Source: a bacterium (GTDB lineage: Bacteria; SZUA-79; Acidulodesulfobacterales; Acidulodesulfobacteraceae). Taken from it: DNA of 33,750 nt. This document shows positions 14,985-23,130 of this stretch, piece by piece. The notes below the pieces were generated by a model. The model saw only the letters and a list, made by a program, of their open reading frames with translations, searched no databases and was not told the origin of the DNA. The position numbers and the translations under genes were made by a program. The number at the start of each line of letters is the position of its first letter. The first letter of the stretch is position 1. The stretch is taken from positions 1 through 33,750 of the forward strand of contig DAHVOJ010000015.1 in NCBI GenBank assembly GCA_027318865.1, in the 5' to 3' direction.

Positions 14985-15365
14985 ATGAAAAAGAAAGTAG
15001 AGAAAATCGATAACGAAATTTATGTTGAAATTGGAAAACGGCTAAAAGATACAAGGGAACGGCTCGGATTTTCGCAACTGCATATTGCGAACACATTTAA
15101 CATAGGCTATCAGTCGCTTCGTCGTTACGAAGACGGCAAGACTCCTATTCCGATTCATTTTCTCGCTCAATTTGCAGAGTATTGCGATATTCAATTATCT
15201 GAATTAATTCCCACCACTGAAAAAAACAAAGAATTTAATAAAGATGTCTTGTTGGAAAAAAATATATTCCAAATTAAAAAAATTTACGAAACCGGAACCG
15301 AAAAGACGATAAAAATCACAAATGCTGCTATCGATTTTCTATCAAAGATAAAAGATATAATTTAG
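14985..15365 (+). CDS. XRE-family HTH transcriptional regulator
   Basis: 126 residues. Residues about 14-72 form a lambda-repressor-like HTH (IGKRLKDTRERLGFSQLHIANTFNIGYQSLRRYEDGKTPIPIHFLAQFAEYCDI), with a C-terminal helical region probably for dimerisation. It reads divergently from the mobilization operon. Shared repeats before its own gene and the integrase gene make it the likely master repressor of the element. Ribosome binding site AAGGGG. Confidence 0.88.
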   Translation: MKKKVEKIDNEIYVEIGKRLKDTRERLGFSQLHIANTFNIGYQSLRRYEDGKTPIPIHFLAQFAEYCDIQLSELIPTTEKNKEFNKDVLLEKNIFQIKKIYETGTEKTIKITNAAIDFLSKIKDII

Positions 15366-15421
15366 TTTTATTTTTTTAAAAAGTTGTGATATATTGAAAG
15401 TAAGAATTAAAGAATTAAGTC

Positions 15422-15466
15422 TTTGCCCAAATAGCCCCGCAAGCGTGGATAACCTGCGGTGCTTTT
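15422..15466. other. oriT-like structure, copy 2 (inverted)
   Basis: Blocks 15422-15438 and 15447-15466 are exact reverse complements of the two blocks at 14051-14067 and 14024-14043. The 8-base centre (GCAAGCGT) differs from copy 1 but still allows CCGC/GCGTGG-type pairing. It lies in front of a small membrane protein gene near the right end. Confidence 0.5.
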
Positions 15467-15492
15467 GAAATTTAATTATAGAGGATAACAAT

Positions 15493-15732
15493 ATGCAGAT
15501 TATTTTAACGGCTATTGCAAGCGTATTTGCAATTCTTTTAGGAACGTGGGGATTTATACGCGCTTCGGAGAAAAGAACGGACGATAAAATAAAAGAACTT
15601 AAATCCGATATATCTCATCTTGAAACGAACCTTAAATCAGATATTTCAGAAGTCAATGACAGCGTAAAAGAAATAAGAAGTTATCTTTTTGCGTTAATCG
15701 GAGCTCGTCCGCCGGAATATAAAGATAAGTAA
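15493..15732 (+). CDS. Small membrane-anchored coiled-coil protein
   Basis: 79 residues: one N-terminal membrane segment (IILTAIASVFAILLGTWGFI) and a coiled coil of two 11-12 residue repeats (IKELKSDISHLETNLKSDISEVNDSVKEI), then a short tail. GAGG ribosome binding site. Last gene of the element, just inside the right arm site. Similar small proteins occur in phages and plasmids, but no specific function can be read from it. It follows the second oriT-like structure by 26 bases, so that structure may lie in its leader. Confidence 0.65.
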   Translation: MQIILTAIASVFAILLGTWGFIRASEKRTDDKIKELKSDISHLETNLKSDISEVNDSVKEIRSYLFALIGARPPEYKDK

Positions 15733-15735
15733 GCC

Positions 15736-15753
15736 CCTACAAAAACCCCTACA
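15736..15753 (+). repeat. Arm-type site, right copy
   Basis: Exact 18-base copy of 5534-5551, same orientation, 58 bases before the right att repeat. An extra CC precedes it so that CCCCTAC occurs twice, 11 bases apart. Confidence 0.55.
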
Positions 15754-15810
15754 TAAAAAATATACCGTACTATATTATTAATTATTTCAATATCTTACAA
15801 GCTATATCGC

Positions 15811-15860
15811 AGGACTGAAAATCCTCGTGTCGACGGTTCGATTCCGCCTCTCGGCACCAC
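15811..15860 (+). repeat. attR: 50-bp direct repeat of the tRNA-Phe 3' part
   Basis: Exact copy of 5390-5439, without the tRNA 5' half, so it is not a functional tRNA gene. It is the displaced original 3' end of the tRNA gene. 15861-15994 beyond it holds nothing I can name. Confidence 0.92.
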
Positions 15861-15994
15861 CTTTAAATAGAAGTTAATTTCTGTCTAAACCGCAATTTCA
15901 ATAAATCCGGTATTAAAGCTTTATTTATTTTTCCAAAGGAAATGCGGGGAATTCGCCTAATTACATCCTTTTAAAAACAATGTTATTTTTTTTA

Positions 15995-16177
15995 CCCAAA
16001 ATTGCCGATAGAAAATTATTTTTCTGGATTCCCGCCTGCGCGGGAATGACAATTAAGGAATTTAACTTTTCACCCAACAGGTGTCATTCCTGCGTAAGCA
16101 GATATAAACGCACGCCGTTTATGCAGAATTTATAATATACCGAAACAGTTTTAAATATTTCTATCGGCAATTTTGGG
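15995..16177. mobile_element. MITE-like element, copy A
   Basis: Terminal inverted repeats of 20 bp, CCCAAAATTGCCGATAGAAA at the left and its exact complement at 16158-16177. The inside holds a GGATTCCCGC...GCGGGAATGAC hairpin and a partial second one, also found in the element at 29254-29416. No coding capacity and no clear target duplication. From 16178 to 16333 only AT-rich leader with TTGACA at 16262-16267 is seen. Confidence 0.75.
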
Positions 16178-16333
16178 GTTTTAAAAAAGTATTGATTTAT
16201 TTTTTTTTTTGTAATAAACTGAAATATGACAGATAAAAGACGGTAGTTATTCGATTTTATTTTGACAATAAAAAGAAAAAATAAGATTTATTTTTTTTGT
16301 AAAATATTCGTTTAAAAATAAAATATAGGTTTA

Positions 16334-17215
16334 ATGTTGAAAAATAATATCACTTATTTTCCCGGTTGTGTAGGTTCTCAAAATAGCAAAACAGAAACAG
16401 AAAATATTTTTAAAGCATTAGGCGTAGATATTAAATTAGTTTCCGAATGGAACTGTTGCGGCGCCCCGCCGTCGCATTATAAGCCCGATTTTTTCAATAA
16501 AGTTGTAATGCCGTTAAGAAATCTAGGATTATGTCAGCAAAAAGGCGAAAATTATTTGTATTCCGGCTGCGCGGTATGCGTAAACCAGATAAACGAAGCA
16601 CTTAAGCTAATCAATTCGGATTCTATGTTTAGAAATCAAGCAGATTACAGTCTCGAACCCTTTAACGCAAAACTGAAAGAAACTGACGTTTCAAAGGCGG
16701 GAGCGTTCCATCTTATGGATGTTATTACGGATACGGTTGTCGAAAACAGACTTTTGAAAGCAGGTACGACAAAAATAAAAGGAAATTCTATACTTCTTTA
16801 TACAGGATGTTATAAGGACGACGTTAAAATAGAGTCTTTTAAAAAAATGCTTAACATTCTCGGCGCTGAAATAAACCTTTACAACGAATGTTGCGGAGGG
16901 GAGAAACTGCAAAATATGACCCCAGTGCGTTCTAAAAGAATTGAAAACGCCAATGCCGCAGATAAATTTTTTAAGTTGATTAATAAAAAAGCCGATGACG
17001 TCAATTCCGATTATATAGTCGCAATATGTTCGATGTGCGAAAAAAATATAAACGACGGCTTAAAATTATCCGACCTCGATATCTTTGCTCCGGTGATAGG
17101 TTTAACGGAATTTATCGGTTATTTATTAGATATAAAGGGATGCGGAGAATTATTAAATCTTAGCGCCTGTAGCGGTATAGAAGCAGAAAATATAACAAAA
17201 GCGTGCGGCATCTAA
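16334..17215 (+). CDS. HdrB-like CCG-domain iron-sulfur protein
   Basis: 293 residues with two complete CCG domains as in heterodisulfide reductase subunit B: C12, C41-C42, C79xxC82, and C159, C186-C187, C232xxC235. In HdrB these bind two noncubane 4Fe-4S clusters that split disulfides. Cytoplasmic, no signal. Start has no strong ribosome binding site (ATAGGTTTA). Directly followed, 38 bases on, by a molybdopterin oxidoreductase. The usual HdrC and HdrA partners are absent here, so this protein may link thiol/disulfide or quinone-type chemistry to the molybdenum enzyme through the ferredoxins. Substrate is unknown; related CCG proteins act in lactate or sulfur metabolism. Confidence 0.88.
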   Translation: MLKNNITYFPGCVGSQNSKTETENIFKALGVDIKLVSEWNCCGAPPSHYKPDFFNKVVMPLRNLGLCQQKGENYLYSGCAVCVNQINEALKLINSDSMFRNQADYSLEPFNAKLKETDVSKAGAFHLMDVITDTVVENRLLKAGTTKIKGNSILLYTGCYKDDVKIESFKKMLNILGAEINLYNECCGGEKLQNMTPVRSKRIENANAADKFFKLINKKADDVNSDYIVAICSMCEKNINDGLKLSDLDIFAPVIGLTEFIGYLLDIKGCGELLNLSACSGIEAENITKACGI

Positions 17216-17253
17216 AATAAAATATACTTTATCATCTAAAATGGAGGTAAAAA

Positions 17254-19797
17254 ATGGACTTTGAGGAGTTAAAAAATGAGAAATTTATGCGGGTAAAAGA
17301 CAACAGACTTATAAAAATAAAGCCTGATCACCGCCCGCAAGAGTCGTCGAAGGACTACGACGCCGTCCGGTATTCGACCTGCACAAATATGTGCGAGAGC
17401 GGTTGCGGACTTAAGATTTTTTTGAAAGACGGTAAAATTGTGGATGTGATGGGAGATGCCGAACATCCGCAGAACAGGGGCGGTCTCTGTTCTAAAGGCG
17501 TGGGGCAGATTCAGTGGTGGTACGATCCGTTAAGGGTGCACTATCCTATGCTCAGAAAATCTTTGACCGACGATTTTAAAAAGGTTTCATGGGACGACGC
17601 TCTTGACTTTGCCGCAGAGAGGTTAATTAAACTTCATAACGAATACGGTCCGGAAGCTCTTGCCGTTTTTAGAACCGGCAGGTCTTCGTTTGGAAATAAG
17701 GAAGGAGGCGCAAGATTCGGCAGGATATTCGGAACTCCTAATGTTTACGGGCAGGGTCCGATATGTTGTGAAAGCCCCGGCGTATCTATGAACTATGTTT
17801 TCGGCGCAAAAGGACTCGGCAGACTTATGAATCCTTCGCAGGATTGGAAAAACTCAAAGTGTATTCTCGTAGTAGGAACAAATATGGCGGCACAGGAAAC
17901 TATTACGATGACGCACCTTCTGGATGCGAGAGATAACGGCGCATTTTTAATAGGAGTCGATCCCCGTTTTAACGCAACGCTTTCAAAATGCGATATAGGC
18001 ATGAGAATCCGTTCCGGATCGGACGCTATTTTATTTTTAGCTATGGGCAATATCATTATAAAAGAAAAACTTTATAATAAAGAATTTGTAGATGAATGGG
18101 TTGACGGATTTGAAGAATATTCAAAAGAATGCGCGCAGTGGACGCCTGAAAGAGCGGAAAAACTTACGTACGTTCCTAAGGAAATGATTATAGAAGCGGC
18201 AAGAAGATTCGGCTCTGCCAGACCGGCTTCAGTAACCGGCAATCTCGGCACGGCGCAGATTTATAACTCGAACAACGTCAACAGGTCTATCGCCGCATTG
18301 CTGGCTCTTACAGGTTCTATAGGAGTTAAAGGCGGAGGCTGGAACTGGCTTCATAACTGCCGTCCTCCGTTAAATTACGGCAACGATTTAAAAGTTTTGC
18401 CGAATTTTAAAAGACCGCAGATAACCGACAAATTAATATCGTGGGGCGACAGCTCCGTTCCGTGCATTATAAACGGTATGATGTATGAAAAACCGTATCC
18501 CGTTAAAGGAATTATATGGAACGGCGACCATCTGCCGCAGTTTCCAAATTCTTGGAAAATGGAAGAAGCAATGAAGAGAAACATAATCAATATACACCTT
18601 TCCATATATCCCAACCATACGTACATGTTCAGCCACGTTGCGTTTCCTATCGCAATTTCCGTCGAAACGGACAGCATCTGTCATCACGGCAATAACAGGC
18701 TCCTTCAGTGGCACAATAAAATAATACCGTATCAGCATGAACACAGAGCGGATATAGACGTGTTCGACGGCCTTGCAAAAAGGCTGAAAGGGAAAGCGGG
18801 ACATTTCGATAAAGTAGAATTTAATCCGTGGGGTTATTACGAAGACGGTCCCGATAAGGGAAGAGTCAACGAAATTAAAATGACGGATTTCTTTAACGAA
18901 CAGGAATCGCTTACGAGAGGCATTACTTATGAACTTCTTAATCCGGAGAAAAATCCGAAAGGCGGTCTAATGTGGCCCGTAATGTCCAAAGAAGAAGCTG
19001 TTTTTCAGGATGACGATGCCGTCTTAAGGGGAAAATGGATAATGTACAAAGAAGGCGAAAACTATCCAGAATCGGATAAAAGATTTCCGACTCCATCGGG
19101 CAAAATCGAGTTAGCATCGGGGGCTTTAGAAAAAATAGGCTGGTATAAAGTTCCAACCCAGGTCGAAAGTTCGGAATCGCCTCTCGGCAATTTCGAAAGA
19201 GCAAAAAAATATCCGTTAGTTTTGAATACTACGAGAATAGCTCAGTCGTTTCATGAAGGCGGACACTGGTGGCCTTGGAACGACGAACTGGAACCCGATA
19301 GAAATATAGAAATAAATCCCGCCACCGCCGCGGTTATGGGAATAGAAGACGGCGATATGGTAATGGTAGAAAACGACAGAGGCTGGGTTGAGGGTCCTGC
19401 ATGGGTAACGGAGATGGTTCCAGAAGACGGAATATGGGCAAACTTTGGATTCGACAGGTATCAGCCGTTCCATCCGTATGAATCTATAAATACGGTGATA
19501 GACGATATAATAAAAGACCCGGTTTATGGACAGATACAGTTTAAAGCAGTCCTTTGCAGGGTTTATAGAAAAGGCGATCCGGATCCGGAAAGTACGGCTA
19601 AAAAAACTCTCGAGTTTTTACAGAAAAGGTTTCCTGAAGTATGGGATCCTAAATATCAGGATAAAAAAGTTATAGTCGGAAAATGGAAAGACCACTGGAA
19701 AGAATATCACGAACTTAGCATCGGATGGAAAAAACTCGTTAATTTTAAAGAGCCCGTCGAATGTACGCCCGTTTCGTGCGATATTCGCAAATATTAA
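17254..19797 (+). CDS. Molybdopterin oxidoreductase, catalytic subunit
   Basis: 847-residue DMSO reductase-family protein. An N-terminal 4Fe-4S site is C43xxxC47xxxC51 with C79 27 residues on, followed by K81. Middle domains bind the bis-MGD cofactor, and the C-terminal about 170 residues form the molydop-binding domain (PLVLNTTRIAQSFHEGGHWW...). The metal ligand is probably C171 or C172 in GPICCESPG. No Tat signal, so a cytoplasmic enzyme. Specificity cannot be read: the family includes polysulfide, tetrathionate, arsenate, formate and acetylene-type enzymes. Operon partners are HdrB-like protein, a DmsB-like ferredoxin and a full set of cofactor genes. Ribosome binding site GGAGG. Mo versus W is undecided. 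Confidence 0.9.
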   Translation: MDFEELKNEKFMRVKDNRLIKIKPDHRPQESSKDYDAVRYSTCTNMCESGCGLKIFLKDGKIVDVMGDAEHPQNRGGLCSKGVGQIQWWYDPLRVHYPMLRKSLTDDFKKVSWDDALDFAAERLIKLHNEYGPEALAVFRTGRSSFGNKEGGARFGRIFGTPNVYGQGPICCESPGVSMNYVFGAKGLGRLMNPSQDWKNSKCILVVGTNMAAQETITMTHLLDARDNGAFLIGVDPRFNATLSKCDIGMRIRSGSDAILFLAMGNIIIKEKLYNKEFVDEWVDGFEEYSKECAQWTPERAEKLTYVPKEMIIEAARRFGSARPASVTGNLGTAQIYNSNNVNRSIAALLALTGSIGVKGGGWNWLHNCRPPLNYGNDLKVLPNFKRPQITDKLISWGDSSVPCIINGMMYEKPYPVKGIIWNGDHLPQFPNSWKMEEAMKRNIINIHLSIYPNHTYMFSHVAFPIAISVETDSICHHGNNRLLQWHNKIIPYQHEHRADIDVFDGLAKRLKGKAGHFDKVEFNPWGYYEDGPDKGRVNEIKMTDFFNEQESLTRGITYELLNPEKNPKGGLMWPVMSKEEAVFQDDDAVLRGKWIMYKEGENYPESDKRFPTPSGKIELASGALEKIGWYKVPTQVESSESPLGNFERAKKYPLVLNTTRIAQSFHEGGHWWPWNDELEPDRNIEINPATAAVMGIEDGDMVMVENDRGWVEGPAWVTEMVPEDGIWANFGFDRYQPFHPYESINTVIDDIIKDPVYGQIQFKAVLCRVYRKGDPDPESTAKKTLEFLQKRFPEVWDPKYQDKKVIVGKWKDHWKEYHELSIGWKKLVNFKEPVECTPVSCDIRKY

Positions 19798-19829
19798 ATT
19801 AAAATAGCTGCAATAAAATTAAAATCTAA

Positions 19830-19878
19830 CCGGAAATTTGTATAGGAAACGATAACAACAACATTTGCAAATTTCCGG
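19830..19878 (+). repeat. Hairpin in leader between catalytic and electron-transfer subunits
   Basis: 11-bp perfect arms CCGGAAATTTG (19830-19840) and CAAATTTCCGG (19868-19878), 27-base loop. No T-run, so likely an mRNA processing or stability element setting subunit ratios. Confidence 0.5.
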
Positions 19879-19912
19879 AAATTATAACTAAAATAAAAAT
19901 AGGAGTATAAAT

Positions 19913-20569
19913 ATGTCTTCGGAATACGGATTCGATAGATTTCACCTTGGAGAAGAAAGAACTTCCAGGATTACCCTGAAGTCTTCAACTCCAAAATATT
20001 CAATGAAGGTAAATATAGACAGATGCATAGGATGTATGTCGTGCGAAGTGTCATGCAAAAAAGAACATAATCTTCCGGTTGGTCCCCGCAGAATGAGGGT
20101 TATTCAGGTCGGACCTTATTTTATAAAGAAAGGGCAGTTAAAAACGGTTTATCTTCCTATGAACTGTTTTCACTGCGACGATGCGGCATGCGTAAAAGCC
20201 TGTCCCACAGGTTCGATGCAGAAAAGGTCCGACGGAATAGTTTTTAACGATCCCAATACCTGCATCGGGTGTAAATCCTGCATACATGCTTGTCCTTTCG
20301 GTTCTCCTCAGTTTAACGATGCAACCGGAAAAGTTACGAAGTGCGATTATTGCAGGCATAGGGTTGACGAGGGGCTTTTACCGGCGTGCGTAACGTTATG
20401 TTCCACGGATGCTCTCTGGTTTGGAAATATAAACCGGATATCGACGATAGACAGAGAGAAGACGGCGAGGAAATTAACCGAGCATTTATTTGGGTTTGTT
20501 GAGCCTCATGCAACAGCTATGGGAACTTCTTCGACAAACGATACCGATAATCCGGTAAAAGTCGGATAA
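19913..20569 (+). CDS. DmsB-like four-cluster ferredoxin subunit
   Basis: 218 residues with four cysteine groups: CIGCMSCEVSC, CFHCDDAACVKACP, CIGCKSCIHACP and CDYCRHRVDEGLLPACVTLC. This is the usual electron-transfer partner of DMSO reductase-type enzymes, passing electrons between the molybdenum subunit and a membrane or soluble carrier. No Tat signal and no membrane anchor gene follows, so the complex is probably soluble and cytoplasmic. C-terminal tail is short and Ser/Thr/Asn-rich. Ribosome binding site AGGAG. Confidence 0.92.
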   Translation: MSSEYGFDRFHLGEERTSRITLKSSTPKYSMKVNIDRCIGCMSCEVSCKKEHNLPVGPRRMRVIQVGPYFIKKGQLKTVYLPMNCFHCDDAACVKACPTGSMQKRSDGIVFNDPNTCIGCKSCIHACPFGSPQFNDATGKVTKCDYCRHRVDEGLLPACVTLCSTDALWFGNINRISTIDREKTARKLTEHLFGFVEPHATAMGTSSTNDTDNPVKVG

Positions 20570-20623
20570 GGCCGGTTATATTTGTAAATATTATATTATA
20601 AAGTTAAAATAAGGAGGTTATTT

Positions 20624-20869
20624 ATGGCAGATATATTAGCTTCGGGAACCGTTTATAATGCGCCTATAAGAGTAGATTATATAAACGGCGATTTTGACAA
20701 GGCTGAAGAAGTATTAAAAAAAGAAAATGTTCATATTCTTGGAAGAAACGTTGCAAGCGTTACGCCTTACCATGCAACTATATTCGTTAGCCTTGAGGAA
20801 GAAGAAAAAGCTTTAAAAATAATTAAAAAATCGGGCATAAAAACATATCCGGTTGAACCATATTTTTAA
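20624..20869 (+). CDS. Small protein, ACT-like, unknown
   Basis: 81 residues with AAGGAGG ribosome binding site. The order beta-alpha-beta-beta-alpha-beta is suggested (RVDYINGDFDKAEEVLKKENVHILGRNVASVTPYHATIFVSLEEEEKALKIIKKSGIKTYPVEPYF), resembling a ferredoxin-like or ACT fold. No cysteine and no catalytic motif. Final gene of the operon before a strong terminator, so it should act with the molybdenum enzyme, perhaps as regulator, chaperone or small subunit. I do not recognise the family. Confidence 0.65.
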   Translation: MADILASGTVYNAPIRVDYINGDFDKAEEVLKKENVHILGRNVASVTPYHATIFVSLEEEEKALKIIKKSGIKTYPVEPYF

Positions 20870-20878
20870 AAAAAGTTC

Positions 20879-20919
20879 AAATAATAGCCGCCATGCTTTT
20901 TGACGGCTATTATTTTTTT
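20879..20919 (+). terminator. Rho-independent terminator
   Basis: 12-bp arms AAATAATAGCCG (20879-20890) and CGGCTATTATTT (20904-20915), 13-base loop and T-run to 20919. It ends the HdrB-like/molybdenum enzyme operon. Confidence 0.85.
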
Positions 20920-20947
20920 GCAAAAAAATTTTAATTCATATTATATT
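20918..20947 (+). promoter_or_regulatory. Candidate moeA promoter
   Basis: TTGCAA (20918-20923), 18 bases, TATATT (20942-20947). Transcription would start about 20954, only a few bases before the moeA start codon, giving a nearly leaderless mRNA. Confidence 0.4.
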
Positions 20948-20957
20948 ATTATTTTAC

Positions 20958-22247
20958 GTGATGTACGATAAAACGGCAAAAAGACTGTTAGACATAGCGG
21001 AAGAAAATATAAAAAAAATCAACGCCTCGGAAATTATTTCTACAGAAGACTCTGCGGGCAGAATAATTTCTGAAGACGTAATTCCTAAAAACAACGTCCC
21101 TCCGTTCGTAAGATCCGCCGTTGACGGTTTTGCCGTTATATCCTCCGATTTTTCCGAAAAAAACATAAATAGATTTAAAGTGAATAGCCAAATAACAGCA
21201 GGTTATTCAAAAGAAATAAACCCGCTTAATTCGGGAGAAGCGGCATTCGTTACTACGGGCGCCCCCGTTCCTCCAAATGCGGACAGCGTTATATTAATCG
21301 AAGATGCCTGCGAATATGCAAACGGAGTTATGGTTTATAAAAAACCGGTTGAAAAAGGTTCTTATATATCGCCCGTCGGAGACGACATAAAGGCAGGCGA
21401 AGTACTTTTTAAAAAAGGACACAGGATAAGATTTTGCGATATTGCCGCTTTATCGGGGATCGGTTTAAATTCCGTTTCCGTATATAAAAAACCGGTAGTC
21501 GGTATATTGGCGGGCGGAAACGAATTGACGCCGCCGGGCGAAGATTTAATGACCAATAAAATTTATGATATAAATACGACCGTTCTTAAGTCTTTAGTTA
21601 AAGATGCGGGAGGTATTCCCGAAGTAATAGGAACAGTGGAAGACGATTTTGAAAAATTGACCGGAATTTTAAAAAAAGCCGATGAATCCGCAAAATACGA
21701 CCTTTTGATTTCTACGGGCGGAACCGGCGCCAGTTTTTTAGTGTTAGAAAATAAAGAGATAAAAAATTTTTACGATCTTGTTCCTTCGGCTATCGAAAAA
21801 GTAGGCAGATTACTGTTTCATGGAGTAAAACTAGTGCCCGGAAAACCGACGTCTTTCGGCTTATTGGATAATGGAACTCCTATCTTTGCTCTTGCCGGCT
21901 GGCCGTATTCCGTCCTGATAACGTTTGATCTATTCGCAAGACCTTCTATCCAAAGGATGTCTAATTTCAAAAACATATATAAAAGATATCCATCGGTTCA
22001 GGCTGTTTTAAAACATGATATTTTAAAGGAAGAGGGAGTAAGAAAATATTTTCAGGTTAAGTTATTTAAAAACGAAGGAGCGCTATCGGCGGAAGTAATA
22101 TCGGCGCCAAAACCGCCGTCGGCGGCAAGGTCTTTAAGTCCGATGCTCCAGGCGGACGGAAGTTTTGTTGCGGACGAAGAAACTAAGTTTTTAAGCGCAG
22201 GCAGCTTGATTAACGTTACCTTAAACGATTATGAAACCTTGAAATAG
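20958..22247 (+). CDS. moeA: Molybdopterin molybdenumtransferase MoeA
   Basis: 429 residues from GTG 20958 (ATG 20961 equally possible; no ribosome binding site before either). Inserts molybdate into adenylylated molybdopterin. Typical features: PPFVRSAVDGFAV (about 48-60), VTTGAPVPPNADSVI, LAGGNEL, STGGTGAS (MoCF-binding domain) and LVPGKPTSFG. The usual GNP of the GLPGNP motif is GWP (LAGWPYSV), a substitution worth noting. Begins the cofactor operon that runs through the radical SAM, PTPS-like and MobA genes, with spacings under 30 bases. Confidence 0.92.
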   Translation: MMYDKTAKRLLDIAEENIKKINASEIISTEDSAGRIISEDVIPKNNVPPFVRSAVDGFAVISSDFSEKNINRFKVNSQITAGYSKEINPLNSGEAAFVTTGAPVPPNADSVILIEDACEYANGVMVYKKPVEKGSYISPVGDDIKAGEVLFKKGHRIRFCDIAALSGIGLNSVSVYKKPVVGILAGGNELTPPGEDLMTNKIYDINTTVLKSLVKDAGGIPEVIGTVEDDFEKLTGILKKADESAKYDLLISTGGTGASFLVLENKEIKNFYDLVPSAIEKVGRLLFHGVKLVPGKPTSFGLLDNGTPIFALAGWPYSVLITFDLFARPSIQRMSNFKNIYKRYPSVQAVLKHDILKEEGVRKYFQVKLFKNEGALSAEVISAPKPPSAARSLSPMLQADGSFVADEETKFLSAGSLINVTLNDYETLK

Positions 22248-22265
22248 TTAATAAGCCGAAAAATA

Positions 22266-23111
22266 ATGAAACAGTATTTATGTGAAACATTTGAAAATAG
22301 AGAATATGAATTTAATTCCGGTAAATACGAATTTAAGATACCTTCCTTAAGAGTTTCTCTGATAAGCAGATGCAATGAAGGCTGTTTTTACTGTCACAAC
22401 GAAGGAATCTCTAAAAAATTGCCTTCGACTATTCAAACAGGCGACATAATAAATACAATATATTTATTAAGGGATTACGGGCTTAAAAAGGTAAAATTTA
22501 CCGGCGGAGAGCCTTTGCTTTTTAAAGATTTAAAAAATCTTCTCTATAAAATAAAACATATTACCGACGTCGATATTTTTATTACTACTAACGGCACGCT
22601 GTTAAGAAGAAGAATAAAAGATTTAAGTCCTAATATAATAAATAAAATGTCTGTCAGTTTGGATACGTTAGACCCTTATGTTTATAAATTTATAACCGGG
22701 AAAAACTTTCTTGACGAAGTTCTTTCGGGTCTCGATATTTTAAAAAAGAACGGATATAGGGTAGAAATAGATTCTATTATATTAAAAGGCTTGAACACCG
22801 CTAAAAAATCTATAAATTATTTAATAGAATATTGCGTAAAAAATGAATTTGATTTGCAATTTATAGAATTATCCGGCGCGATCGATAATCATTTGTATTT
22901 AAAATATTATGCCGATCCAAATGAAATATTACAAAATGCAGGTTTGGATTTCAAGAATGACGACACGAACGACAGGCAGTTTTTTAAAATTAAAAATTCT
23001 AGAATTACTCTATGCAGGAATGTAAGCGATGTTTGTAAATCCTCGGGCGAAAGATGCGGCGGATTAAGATTATTGCCTAACGGCATTATAAAAAATTTTT
23101 ATTATTTATAA
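22266..23111 (+). CDS. MoaA-like radical SAM protein, atypical C-terminus
   Basis: 281 residues. The radical SAM cluster site is C36xxxC40xxC43, with the SAM-binding GGEP at 80-83 and a (beta/alpha) barrel core as in MoaA (GTP 3',8-cyclase). MoaA proteins are usually 320-340 residues, with a second cluster from CxxC-13-C and a C-terminal GG. Here the tail has C250, C257 and C264 in a different spacing (CRNVSDVCKSSGERCGG) and stops right after LRLLPNGIIKNFYYL, where the last Cys and the GG tail would be. So either a diverged MoaA or a radical SAM enzyme with another substrate. Its neighbours (MoeA, MobA) favour a pterin role. Confidence 0.75.
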   Translation: MKQYLCETFENREYEFNSGKYEFKIPSLRVSLISRCNEGCFYCHNEGISKKLPSTIQTGDIINTIYLLRDYGLKKVKFTGGEPLLFKDLKNLLYKIKHITDVDIFITTNGTLLRRRIKDLSPNIINKMSVSLDTLDPYVYKFITGKNFLDEVLSGLDILKKNGYRVEIDSIILKGLNTAKKSINYLIEYCVKNEFDLQFIELSGAIDNHLYLKYYADPNEILQNAGLDFKNDDTNDRQFFKIKNSRITLCRNVSDVCKSSGERCGGLRLLPNGIIKNFYYL

Positions 23112-23130
23112 AGTATGAGGTTATACCTTT

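Noticed and set aside
14024-15466. Group II intron or riboswitch in the oriT-like blocks
   Set aside because: Blocks are too short (44-45 bases) and lie outside consistent leader positions.
17254-19797. Selenocysteine at the active site of the molybdenum enzyme
   Set aside because: The ligand region reads Cys codons (CCESPG) and no in-frame TGA exists.
22266-23111. Frameshift explaining the short MoaA-like C-terminus
   Set aside because: Bases after the stop in other frames do not encode the missing motif, and the next gene starts 20 bases on.
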